Below, piece by piece: positions 19,814-27,993 of a DNA stretch of 45,312 nt; positions within the stretch are counted from its first letter, which is position 1, and the number at the start of each line of letters is the position of its first letter. Source of the DNA: Lachnospiraceae bacterium (GTDB lineage: Bacteria > Bacillota > Clostridia > Lachnospirales > Lachnospiraceae); NCBI GenBank assembly GCA_022769625.1, contig JALEJP010000042.1:1-45312 (forward strand). The letters are read 5' to 3'. The notes beneath the pieces are model-generated. The model worked only from the letters and a program-made list of their open reading frames with translations. It was not told the DNA's origin and ran no database searches. Position numbers and translations under genes: made by a program.

Positions 19814-22800
19814 TTATTTGACAAGCTTCGTTTTTACCGGGTTAATGGCAAAGGAGAGAACAAGGGTTCCTGTATAATTGCCCCGTCCGGTAAGGGTCAC
19901 CGAAGCACTGCCCACTGCGATGTTATTCTGATAGGACACGAGGTAATCCGTGCCGCCATTTAACACTTGATCCAGGATGGACACCTGAACACCAGGCCTT
20001 GCTGCCTTTCCTGTGTAGGTGACAGCGCTGTAAGAGAGCTTCGCCTTTGCTTCCCGAATCGGCCTGGGTGCAATGGAAAAGGTACTCTGAAGGCTTCCCG
20101 TATAATCTCCTGTACCGGTAATGGTAACGGTTCCGATACCTGCATTCACATTATTTTCATAGCGCAGCGTGTAATCCTTTCCTTCCGCCAGTGAAGCTCC
20201 GGCCAGCGTCAGGGTTACTGCAGGCTTTTTTGGCTTGCCGTCATACACGGTTCCCTGGGCGATGACACAGAAAGCATCGGTAATGTTCAGTTTTACATAA
20301 GGAGCATAATATACCGTAAAGTGATTGTCAGCGCCGATCATTTCCGCCCCGGTTTCACTGACGGGAAGGTAGCCTTCAATATCCTTGATGGGCAATTTCA
20401 GAAGCGTTCCGGCCATTTCGCGGCCTGTCACATCCTCTGCCAGAAGGTTTCCCTCCAGATCCTTGTAGGATATAGAATAATCACAGAGATCCGCTGTAAC
20501 CGTCACCGGATAACGGACGGTAATGCCCTCGTAAGTCACAAGTACCATGCAGCTGCCCACCTGCAGCGTCTCCAGCGCACAGGAGAATCCCTGCGTAATC
20601 TCAGAAGTACTTCCATCCTCCAGCGTTGCCTCAAGCACCAGCCCTTCGGTGTCAATCGGGGTCAGACCGCCGGATTGCCGGGAAGCAAGCTCCGACATCG
20701 TATAGGTACGTTTTCCCGGCTCGCTTACGATTCGCATTGAAACAACTTCCGGCTTCCGAACCTCCAGTGTAAGATTCGAGGAACACTCCGCCAGTTCCTT
20801 CAGTGCTTCATTTTCTGGCGCACTGATCGTTGCGGAAGGTACACCCTCGAAGGCATCGGATGCAATGCTTCTGACATTTCCGCCCAGGAATATGGTTTCC
20901 AGAGAACTGCACCCGGAAAATGCCCCCTCACCTACAAAAGTCACTGTGGATGGCACATAAATACATTCCAGATTGTCCAGACCCGCCAGCGCACCGTTGC
21001 CAATCTCAGTGACGGCCGCCTGGTCTATGGTCTCCGGAATATTCAGAATGATACCTTCTGTGCTTCCCGCCCGCGTGACAGCACCGGTGCTGCCCAGCCT
21101 GCATACCTGAATAGAGGCTTCGCCATTCTCCACTGCGGCAGTCCAATGGGCATTGGCATCTGCCAGACAGGATTTCAGATATTTCTGATAGGTCAGCTTG
21201 CTTTCATAGGCGCTGTAATGGATCTGCAATGCATCTTTATAAGAATTTTCCTTCGCCACAGCCAGTACTTTCCCATAGCCGCAGGTAAGCGATGCCAGAT
21301 AAGCGTGATACAGCAGGCTGTATTCCTTTTTCAGCTCAGATACTGCAATACCGCCGTTGTTCTGATAATTCAGGGTGATCTTCTCGTATTCCTTCGAAAG
21401 TGCACTGGAAAGTACACTCTGATTCGACACACTGATGATCGATGCCACCACAGCGTCGGAAGAAGGATAAGGCAGCACGGAAGCAAGCATTTTATAGCCC
21501 ATCTCAGCAACGGCAATCGCGCCGGAGGGCACCACGCCTCCTGTGGAGGATACCATATCGCCCGCCAGGCTTCCGATTCCTTTCTGCGTTAATATTTTAC
21601 AGAGTTCTTTAAACACCTTTTTCCTGGCCAGCTGGGCAATCATGCTGGGAATCATATATTTCTGGTAATTCCGGATATGTTTCAGTCCACTGTAGAGACA
21701 GGTGTCCGGATCAACCAGCTCCATCAGATGATTCACCAGTGTTTTATTGCTGCGTGCCGTCATATACACCAGCCAGATCACCTGCGCATTGGTAACTGCA
21801 TCATCCAGCTCTGACCACTGATCTTTGACACTCTTCCAGTTTTTCTCCAGCTCCTCCATCGATTGCAGGATCTCAGCCTGGGAAAATGTATCATCTGCCA
21901 GCGCTTCCGCCAGAAGTCCCTTTTCTTTGGCACTGCTGTATCCATTCTGAATAATCTTCATGACCGTTCCCGGCATCTTCATCGTGCCGTTAATCTCATC
22001 CAGCAGATCGTTCACCACATCTCCCAGCACATCTCTGTCACTGCTCAGCGCTCCGATCAGTTCCACGGCAGCAGCCCGCTCCAGTTCATCCTGATTATAA
22101 TACTCCCCGGAAATACTGCTGATCATAGCATTGATCACACTGGCAGCAGCACCGCTTTTCATATTGCTTTTCAGGATCGCCAGACAGTTATCCAGTTCGC
22201 TCCTGTCTGCATTCACGGCAGCCATATCTCCGTGCAGCGTCTGCGTGATCTTATTGTAAGCCGCATTCTGCAAATATTTGCTGTATGCACCAAAAAGCTC
22301 ATCCTCCGTAATCGTTTTGGACGGTCCTGGCTGCTGTCCGCTGCCCTCCACGTTTTCTGCCCGGGTCATATCATAGACATACAAAATCCTGTCATCTTCC
22401 ACATCCTGCAGGATGCTGACACCATCCCGTCCGGCATAGACAAAGTGATGTCCCCATGCCAGCTCCTCTCCTGCCTGAAAGTCACCGTCTACCAGAAGCC
22501 CTCCCCTGCGGTTGACAATAGATAGACCGGTACCATCCTGACCTTCCGTCTGAAACGCCTTCAGTCCACGCCACCACGCAGCAGACCATTCATACGCATA
22601 AGATACAAGCTCCTGTCCGGAAGAATCAAAGACTCCCATGCGGCCGGAATAATCCTTTTCCTCATCATTATTAAAGAACAGGTCAGTACTGCACTCCGGC
22701 TCTGTCGAGATGGTGACCGTAAGATCGTCATTCACAAAGGCACCTGAATCATCCCACGCATCTTCCAGTTTCCAGTTCTTCATGTTTTCATTCAGGCAGC

Positions 22801-24052
22801 AGATTTCAGAGCTTGAACGCTCCGCATCCGTAAAATTTCGTACCACAACCGCCGCACGCCCGTCCTCCAGCATTTTCGCAGAAGGCCAGCTCGCTGAATG
22901 TACCACCCGGTAATGATATCCGGAAAAGGCACCGGTCTGCAGATTCAAATATCCATAAAGGTAATCCTTATTGTTTATTTCCGCAACCTGATCCGATGCA
23001 ATTTTTCTGATACCGTTGGCTATATTATATACCAGCATCTTTTTCTGCTGTGTGTCATAAATCTCATAACCTGAGCTGTCCCTTAATACCAGGAAGTCTC
23101 CTTCCACTCCCAGATAGTTATAATCCAGATTATCCACGACAACATTGCCATTCTCATCCGTCAGAAAATATTCCCCGGATGCCTCAAATCTGGAATATTG
23201 CTCGTTCCTTTTCCAGAGCGTATATCCAAGGGCATGTCTGCAGATATCATTTCTCTCATGGTTGAGCAAATTTTCCCTTTCATCATACCAGCCATACAGA
23301 TCCCGCAGAACCATTCCATCCAGATCCACCAGGGTGTAATGAGATTTTTCACCCTCCACATAGGTCTCGACAATAACCGCATCATCAAAACATGGATTGT
23401 CAAAAGACACCGTGGATGTAGAAAGATTAAAAGTAGATTCCACACTGGCTCCCCAGCTCCATCCGGTTCCGTCCTCCCTGAGAAGACTCGCACGGCTGTG
23501 ATCCCCATCCACGGTTGTGATCACCGCATAGGTTCCGTTCGTGATGCTGTTATAGAGAGTGATGTTTGTCCATGCTCCGTCAAAATCGCAGAGATACGTT
23601 CCAAGCGTCTCACCTGTCTCCAGGTTTATGACTGTCTTCTTATATCTGCTTCCATATTCCGTTAAAATTACCCCCATAGTCCCTTTTGCTTCAACCTCTC
23701 CATACAGTTCTCCTCTGTAAGAACCGTTGATGGACAGCAGGGTATACTCCGTCTCCTTGCCGTTTTCCTTTTTCGCCTTCAGCGCACGGGAACCACTTAT
23801 CTCGCGAATCCAACTGTATTTCGGGCTGTAGCGCATCTCCCCTGACATGTCAAGCAATCCGTACAGACCGTCTTTCTCCACCCGGATCCGTTTCTCTTCA
23901 CCATCCATATCACCAACATCTATCACAACCGGTACCGCATCCAGTTGATAATCATGCCATATGCCATCCGTAGCATTATAGATGCCATATTTTTCTGTAC
24001 CGGGATCTTTGATGACATAGAGCGCAGGATTTCCCGAAAAAACACCTGACAA
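19814..24052 (-). CDS. Large WG-repeat / BspA-like surface-type protein with damaged ends
   Basis: About 1412 codons. Residues 1 to about 580 resemble WG-type beta-propeller repeats (KYGIYN, GLYGLLDMSGE, YEIYDTQ), about 590-1010 are helical, about 1030-1110 hold BspA-type leucine-rich repeats (VTFVGEGAFSGCSSLETIFL), then an Ig-like domain, a MucBP-like domain (about 1190-1253) and two similar Ig-like modules (1253-1405). No ATG start is available: the first possible codon is a TTG at 24052 without a ribosome binding site. The frame stays coding-like for 22 codons upstream to a stop at 24116. No signal peptide is present, although the domains are of extracellular type. Together with the FN3 remnant downstream, this suggests a decayed gene, but the long intact frame argues that it was recently functional. 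Confidence 0.65.
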   Translation of the reverse strand: MSGVFSGNPALYVIKDPGTEKYGIYNATDGIWHDYQLDAVPVVIDVGDMDGEEKRIRVEKDGLYGLLDMSGEMRYSPKYSWIREISGSRALKAKKENGKETEYTLLSINGSYRGELYGEVEAKGTMGVILTEYGSRYKKTVINLETGETLGTYLCDFDGAWTNITLYNSITNGTYAVITTVDGDHSRASLLREDGTGWSWGASVESTFNLSTSTVSFDNPCFDDAVIVETYVEGEKSHYTLVDLDGMVLRDLYGWYDERENLLNHERNDICRHALGYTLWKRNEQYSRFEASGEYFLTDENGNVVVDNLDYNYLGVEGDFLVLRDSSGYEIYDTQQKKMLVYNIANGIRKIASDQVAEINNKDYLYGYLNLQTGAFSGYHYRVVHSASWPSAKMLEDGRAAVVVRNFTDAERSSSEICCLNENMKNWKLEDAWDDSGAFVNDDLTVTISTEPECSTDLFFNNDEEKDYSGRMGVFDSSGQELVSYAYEWSAAWWRGLKAFQTEGQDGTGLSIVNRRGGLLVDGDFQAGEELAWGHHFVYAGRDGVSILQDVEDDRILYVYDMTRAENVEGSGQQPGPSKTITEDELFGAYSKYLQNAAYNKITQTLHGDMAAVNADRSELDNCLAILKSNMKSGAAASVINAMISSISGEYYNQDELERAAAVELIGALSSDRDVLGDVVNDLLDEINGTMKMPGTVMKIIQNGYSSAKEKGLLAEALADDTFSQAEILQSMEELEKNWKSVKDQWSELDDAVTNAQVIWLVYMTARSNKTLVNHLMELVDPDTCLYSGLKHIRNYQKYMIPSMIAQLARKKVFKELCKILTQKGIGSLAGDMVSSTGGVVPSGAIAVAEMGYKMLASVLPYPSSDAVVASIISVSNQSVLSSALSKEYEKITLNYQNNGGIAVSELKKEYSLLYHAYLASLTCGYGKVLAVAKENSYKDALQIHYSAYESKLTYQKYLKSCLADANAHWTAAVENGEASIQVCRLGSTGAVTRAGSTEGIILNIPETIDQAAVTEIGNGALAGLDNLECIYVPSTVTFVGEGAFSGCSSLETIFLGGNVRSIASDAFEGVPSATISAPENEALKELAECSSNLTLEVRKPEVVSMRIVSEPGKRTYTMSELASRQSGGLTPIDTEGLVLEATLEDGSTSEITQGFSCALETLQVGSCMVLVTYEGITVRYPVTVTADLCDYSISYKDLEGNLLAEDVTGREMAGTLLKLPIKDIEGYLPVSETGAEMIGADNHFTVYYAPYVKLNITDAFCVIAQGTVYDGKPKKPAVTLTLAGASLAEGKDYTLRYENNVNAGIGTVTITGTGDYTGSLQSTFSIAPRPIREAKAKLSYSAVTYTGKAARPGVQVSILDQVLNGGTDYLVSYQNNIAVGSASVTLTGRGNYTGTLVLSFAINPVKTKLVK

Positions 24053-24120
24053 GCCTGGACATTTGGAACCACACAGATAGACTGTCTCCGGATCTGTTCC
24101 TGCAAAATGGGCAGGTCACT

Positions 24121-25089
24121 TCAACTCTTCACCCAGGTGAATACAGTCAATCTTGCGATGCTGTTCTTCGAAGGCTGGATTGCCTGATAATGGTCGTTGT
24201 ACGCATCTCCCCAGTCAAAGACCGAGTGCTCGATCCTCTCCTCTCCGTCAATTGCTGTCTTATGCTCCTCCACAATGACATAGGCGGTATCCTTCTGCAG
24301 CGTAAACGCCCGGTTTCGTTCTCCGCTTTTCAGTGCATCTCCTGAAATCTCCGTCTCCTTCATCAGTGTGTCATCTGCCCGGTATTCTTTTATCAAAACT
24401 CTGCGAATCTCTTCCGCAGCCTTTACGGATACGGTGATTTTTGTGCTTTCTTCCCTGGTATTTCCACCCCATGTCACACGGTCACTGCGTTCCATGGAAC
24501 CGGATATGGCCTCCCCCGTAGTTGTAAAATCCAGAGAATCCGGACGCAATGCTTCCGCCTCATCCGCTGCCGCAAAAATGCTGCCGTCCGCCCGCTCATA
24601 GACAGGATGCATCCACAAAACCCTGTCATAATCCGGGGAGACATACAGAGTACCGCAAACCTCCCGTTTCCCGGAACCGGAAGCTTCCTTGTCAGAAAAC
24701 GTCCGTTCTCCGTAATCTACATTGACATTGAGAGCAATGCCGCCAAGATCGGGGTCACTGGCGCAGGACGCCACCGCATCCTCCGATCCATATGCACCCT
24801 CGGTATAGCACATCAGAATCTTACCTTCCAGTCCGGGAAAATGCCATCCATCCCCGTCTTTTACTCCTTCGATCCGGTCATTTACCCTGCCGGTCTCCGA
24901 ACCGGAAACAACCCACTTGAGATTCTCCTGTGAATCCTTTTCTCCTTCCACAAGAAGTACCCCGCAAAAATACGCGTCGGATCCTGCGTTTGCATATTCT
25001 TCTTTCGCCAGTCCTCCGTTTCCCGCCGCAAAAATCGCTGCCAGCACCAGAAAAACAGACAGACCATATCTCAGTATTCTATGTTTCAT
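24121..25089 (-). CDS. Secreted protein of unknown function
   Basis: A 322-residue protein with a clear Sec signal peptide (MKHRILRYGLSVFLVLAAIF, probable cut after GGLA near residue 28) and a beta-rich acidic mature part without motifs I recognise. The start at 25089 is fixed by GGAGG six bases upstream. The same GGAGG-ATGNNN-ATG arrangement is seen at the DUF2975-like gene. The gene overlaps the end of the Xre regulator by 11 bp and is followed at once by the large WG/BspA-like frame, so the four genes form one operon. Confidence 0.82.
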   Translation of the reverse strand: MKHRILRYGLSVFLVLAAIFAAGNGGLAKEEYANAGSDAYFCGVLLVEGEKDSQENLKWVVSGSETGRVNDRIEGVKDGDGWHFPGLEGKILMCYTEGAYGSEDAVASCASDPDLGGIALNVNVDYGERTFSDKEASGSGKREVCGTLYVSPDYDRVLWMHPVYERADGSIFAAADEAEALRPDSLDFTTTGEAISGSMERSDRVTWGGNTREESTKITVSVKAAEEIRRVLIKEYRADDTLMKETEISGDALKSGERNRAFTLQKDTAYVIVEEHKTAIDGEERIEHSVFDWGDAYNDHYQAIQPSKNSIARLTVFTWVKS

Positions 25090-25309
25090 CTGCATCCTCC
25101 CCCAATTCTCCGTCAAAGAACAAGATATCTCCCACATCGCACTGCAAATAGTAGCATATTTTGTTTATCGTTCCAAAACGCACGCCCCTCGCCTTCCCGC
25201 TTCGTAAAATAGAAAGATTCGCCTCCGTAATTCCGATCAGGCGGCACAACTCCTTTGCAGTCATATGACGCTCCTTTAATACTTCATCCAGACGCACTCT
25301 GATCGCCAT
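25079..25309 (-). CDS. YozG-like Xre/Cro helix-turn-helix regulator
   Basis: A 76-residue single-domain DNA-binding protein. The helix-turn-helix spans about residues 14-38 (TAKELCRLIGITEANLSILR). Proteins of this type are commonly encoded beside DUF2975 membrane proteins, as here. The start at 25309 uses AGGAG at 8 nt; a GTG three codons upstream lies too close to that site. Probable targets are the two 25-bp dyads at 26382-26448 in the promoter of its own operon. Confidence 0.9.
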   Translation of the reverse strand: MAIRVRLDEVLKERHMTAKELCRLIGITEANLSILRSGKARGVRFGTINKICYYLQCDVGDILFFDGELGEDADET

Positions 25310-25356
25310 GTCTTCCACTCCTTCCAGCTTTGTCTCCGCATCTGTTCCCAGATCCT

Positions 25357-26367
25357 TCAGATGAAGCTGTCATTTTCCTCCTGTAATATCCTTCCGCCTT
25401 TAAAATACTGTACAAGAAGCAGACTGCCGAATGCCAGCAGAAGCGGAAGCACCGGAATGTCCAGCCTCAGATTGGTATCTGCGGATGCCACGGCAAAGCC
25501 AAGCGCCGTCAGATTGTAAAAAACTCCACAATATATGGATGCTTTTGCCGTACCTCTGCTGATATCCGCCAGCCGTCCAAGGGATTCCTGAACCGCAGCC
25601 GAAAAAGTCTCCTTTTCCAGCTCCGTCATCAGAACAATTCCTGCAAGCAGAAGTAATATCATATAGATTTCCGGAACCAGCAGAAGAATCTGCTTCAGCA
25701 GGACTCCCAGAATATCGGCTCCTCCCATCCAGGCTCCCGAGACACTTCTGCAGACCTGAAACGTACCCGCATAAGCCACCCATCCGGTTTCCAGAAGCGA
25801 TGCCGTTTTCAGAAGAAGCCTCACCCGCCGGATCAGTCTTTTTCTTACGTAAACACGTTCTCCTTCCTGCATACCCTCTGACTTTTTCTCCGTCTCCAGC
25901 ATATGCAGCCATATACTGAGGATCCACGCAATCGCTGCACTGTAAAATCCCCCGCCTGCAATTACCTGGGCGATCCGGATCATCTCCTCACGACAGAACC
26001 CAGTGGGCAGAAACCTTGCAGCCGCTGCCGGATTCACTCCAAAATACAGATTCAGCCACAGCATCAGGCTGGTCAAGATCAAAAATACACGGCTCTTTCC
26101 ATCCGGTGCCAGACTGCTTTCTGATTTCGCAAAGAAAATCAAAGGCCAGCCGCCCAAAATCCCAAACAACACCACTGCTGCCAGATTTCCAGACCCGGAG
26201 GACAAAGAAAGGCGGCGGAGCATGTCCCCTGCCGCCTGGAAAGGCACCGCCAGAATCAGCAGTTCATTTTCCATATGAAACACCAGATAACATACAAGTG
26301 CAGCCGCCGCCAGAACAAATGCCTCTGCCGCAAGGATACCAGCAAATCCATTTCTGTTCTTCTTCAT
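25357..26367 (-). CDS. DUF2975-like multi-pass membrane protein
   Basis: A 336-residue protein with about eight hydrophobic segments. The C-terminal half, ending LLLVQYFKGGRILQEENDSF, resembles DUF2975 proteins. Its partner, the YozG-like regulator, starts 47 bp downstream. The N-terminal half is an additional membrane region, making the protein longer than a usual DUF2975 protein. Function is unknown; such pairs may sense membrane state. The start at 26367 uses GGAGGG six bases upstream. Confidence 0.75.
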   Translation of the reverse strand: MKKNRNGFAGILAAEAFVLAAAALVCYLVFHMENELLILAVPFQAAGDMLRRLSLSSGSGNLAAVVLFGILGGWPLIFFAKSESSLAPDGKSRVFLILTSLMLWLNLYFGVNPAAAARFLPTGFCREEMIRIAQVIAGGGFYSAAIAWILSIWLHMLETEKKSEGMQEGERVYVRKRLIRRVRLLLKTASLLETGWVAYAGTFQVCRSVSGAWMGGADILGVLLKQILLLVPEIYMILLLLAGIVLMTELEKETFSAAVQESLGRLADISRGTAKASIYCGVFYNLTALGFAVASADTNLRLDIPVLPLLLAFGSLLLVQYFKGGRILQEENDSFI

Positions 26368-26381
26368 ATGCATCCCTCCAT

Positions 26382-26448
26382 TAATTATCGTTTTACAATA
26401 ATTTCATTTTCAGGATAGCATAATAATTATCGTTTGTCAATAATTTCA
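26382..26448. promoter_or_regulatory. Tandem 25-bp operator-like dyads
   Basis: Two copies of a 25-bp sequence (26382-26406 and 26424-26448) differ at 2 positions and are offset by 42 bp, four helical turns. Each contains TAATTAT and ATAATT half-sites as an inverted repeat around a CGTTT core. One copy covers the -35 box and the other lies between the -10 box and the gene start. This is the expected layout of an autorepressor operator, probably for the YozG-like regulator. Confidence 0.7.
26412..26440 (-). promoter_or_regulatory. Promoter of the DUF2975-Xre operon
   Basis: A consensus TTGACA (26440-26435), a 17-bp spacer and TATCCT (26417-26412) on the minus strand, 45 bp upstream of the DUF2975-like start. 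Confidence 0.8.
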
Positions 26449-26490
26449 ATTCCTGTCATTCTCTTTTGCTGACTTCCTGCTTCCGGCCAG

Positions 26491-27315
26491 TCAGCACATT
26501 TCCTTTTTCCACACGGAGAGCCCTTCCTCGGTAAGCCTCGGTATCCGCTCAAATCCGATTCCGGCAATCAGGCGGATGGAAGCTTCGTTATCCGGACAAA
26601 TAAACGCATAAAGTCTGTGCGCACCCAGCACTTCCTCCGCGTATTCCGTACATGCACGGGCAGCTTCTTTCCCAAGCCCTCTCCCCTGCCATTTCTGATC
26701 GATGAGATACCCAAGCTCCAGGATCGCTCTTCCCTCGTATTCACCGTTTTCGATCCCTGCCCTTCCAATGATATCACCGGTTGTCTTTTCAATGACCGTC
26801 CAAATGCCATAATTATAAAACCGGTACATGTTTTTAATATACTGATCGAAACGAAAACGCCCTTCTTCCCCCTCCAGTTCCGGATCCGGTATATAGTCCA
26901 GGATCCCTTTCTCCTGGTAAATATGACGAAATGCCTCAAGGTCGTCTTCCACGCTCTCACGAATGCAGAGATGCTCTGTTTCCGCAATGATCCAGGGAAG
27001 CCCGTGGTGGCGCATATAGACAAGCTGCAAAAACTCCACATCGATTTCTTCAAATCCCTGCACGATCAGATCCATCCCGGCAATGCTGCAGCGCATACCC
27101 GGTGCCTCATAAAAAATTACCGCAATGTTCTTTTCTCTGGCGTAAACTGCATCCTCCTCACTGTCTGTCACGGCAAGAATCCAGTCCGCTTTTTCTTTTA
27201 CTCCTGCAAGCTTCTGACGACTCACCTGAATTTTGTACTGCCCCAGTGCTTTTTCAAGCCTTGCAATCTCAGCCTCACAGGTCTGATCCTGCAGATGAAA
27301 CACTGCCATTTTCAT
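26491..27315 (-). CDS. GNAT-family N-acetyltransferase with an extra N-terminal domain
   Basis: About 274 residues. The C-terminal 165 form a GNAT fold of the RimJ/RimL type, with acetyl-CoA pyrophosphate-binding QGRGLGKEA and the strand LELGYLIDQKWQ before it. The first 100 residues are a separate alpha/beta domain (ADWILAVTDSEEDAVYAREK) that I do not recognise. The substrate is unknown. The start is uncertain: ATG at 27315 is used, but a GTG at 27327 preceded by AAGGA is equally possible. It is the last minus-strand gene before the accessory region. Confidence 0.85.
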   Translation of the reverse strand: MKMAVFHLQDQTCEAEIARLEKALGQYKIQVSRQKLAGVKEKADWILAVTDSEEDAVYAREKNIAVIFYEAPGMRCSIAGMDLIVQGFEEIDVEFLQLVYMRHHGLPWIIAETEHLCIRESVEDDLEAFRHIYQEKGILDYIPDPELEGEEGRFRFDQYIKNMYRFYNYGIWTVIEKTTGDIIGRAGIENGEYEGRAILELGYLIDQKWQGRGLGKEAARACTEYAEEVLGAHRLYAFICPDNEASIRLIAGIGFERIPRLTEEGLSVWKKEMC

Positions 27316-27435
27316 ATACCGCCACACCCTTTCCTTTTGCCCTCACCGGAGGCACGTGGAAAATCTGCTTGTCCCCCGCATCATTACATGCTATACTCAA
27401 TTATCAAACGGTCTTCTGACCCCTGATATCATTAT

Positions 27436-27627
27436 GATGTTGAGGTCAAAAGCCTTTGACCCCTGATACCTACGGATTTCTCCGCGTTTCACGCTCACGA
27501 AATCCTAAAAACATTCGAAATCCGCTCATTTTTCTACGAAAAATGGCTACTTTCTCATGTTTTGCGGGTCCCAAAGTCATGCTTTTTCATGCAAGCATGA
27601 ACAGCATGACCTTTTGACCCTAATATC
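27436..27627. repeat. MITE-like or structured intergenic element
   Basis: A roughly 192-bp non-coding block with imperfect terminal inverted repeats (27436-27452 and 27611-27627, sharing CTTTTGACC). Inside are a perfect 8-bp hairpin, CATTTTTC/GAAAAATG (27527-27545), a GGATTTC/GAAATCC stem (27474-27505), and a long cruciform at 27566-27620. The cruciform contains GTCATGCT/AGCATGAC and TTCATGC/GCATGAA stems. GACCCCTGATA also occurs twice (27418 and 27458). It has no open frame and marks the border between two DNA compositions. It could be a miniature mobile element or a structured RNA. Confidence 0.6.
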
Positions 27628-27714
27628 TATATTATAACATAATAACAAAATGAAAGTCCATGGGTAGATGGTTTGAATTAAGAGGTCATTGTCAGTATCA
27701 GTAAGCTAATTATG

Positions 27715-27744
27715 ACAGTTAAATGGTCAATTATGACAGTTTGG
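27715..27744 (+). promoter_or_regulatory. Paired ACAGTT repeats, candidate LytTR-regulator binding site
   Basis: Two direct repeats of AATTATGACAGTT (27708-27720 and 27729-27741) are spaced exactly 21 bp, two helical turns. Read as 9-bp boxes beginning ACAGTT (27715-27723 and 27736-27744), they have the 12-bp gap known for AgrA/ComE-type LytTR regulators, and the second box fits that consensus. They lie about 40 bp upstream of a perfect TATAAT with no good -35 box, as expected for an activated promoter. A LytTR gene lies in the operon downstream. Confidence 0.6.
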
Positions 27745-27784
27745 ATTTTTATAAGGGATAAAGATGATATGTTTATACAGAGAG

Positions 27785-27790
27785 TATAAT
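27785..27790 (+). promoter_or_regulatory. TATAAT -10 box of the secretion locus
   Basis: A perfect TATAAT without a recognisable -35 box at 16-18 bp, placed 40 bp downstream of the ACAGTT pair. Transcription would start near 27797, at the foot of the leader hairpin. Confidence 0.5.
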
Positions 27791-27801
27791 AAAGAATAAA
27801 G

Positions 27802-27866
27802 ATTCGCTTTCATATGTGTCAATAAGGGAGTTTATGGCACATATTGGAGCGAATTTTGTTTATTTA
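27802..27866 (+). promoter_or_regulatory. Leader hairpin with T-rich tail (possible attenuator)
   Basis: ATTCGCT (27802-27808) pairs with AGCGAAT (27848-27854), and inside it ATATGTG (27812-27818) pairs with CACATAT (27838-27844). The stem runs into TTTTGTTTATTT (27854-27865). It sits at the start of the predicted transcript and could act as a terminator or attenuator ahead of the first kinase gene. Confidence 0.5.
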
Positions 27867-27915
27867 CGAAAAAGAAAAGTAAGGTAGTAAGTCAGAGTTG
27901 ACTTAATGATAGGAA

Positions 27916-27943
27916 TTGACGGATAGCAAGTGGTAATGATAAA
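27916..27943 (+). promoter_or_regulatory. Second promoter candidate upstream of kinase 1
   Basis: TTGACG (27916-27921), a 16-bp spacer and GATAAA (27938-27943), downstream of the leader hairpin. It could provide basal transcription independent of the ACAGTT site. The rest of the gap from 27316 to 27993 outside the listed sites shows no further feature. Confidence 0.45.
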
Positions 27944-27993
27944 ATTTTAGTAAGTTAGAAAAGACAGGATAACCAGGGGAGAAATGTAATAAT

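Noticed and set aside
23923-24105. 60-codon minus-strand frame that could start the large WG/BspA-like protein
   Set aside because: It is in a different frame, overlaps the coding-like frame of the main gene and ends without joining it.
27984-27989. ATG-TAA minimal open frame before kinase 1
   Set aside because: It lies only two bases from the AGGGGAG site, too close for normal initiation, and is most likely chance.
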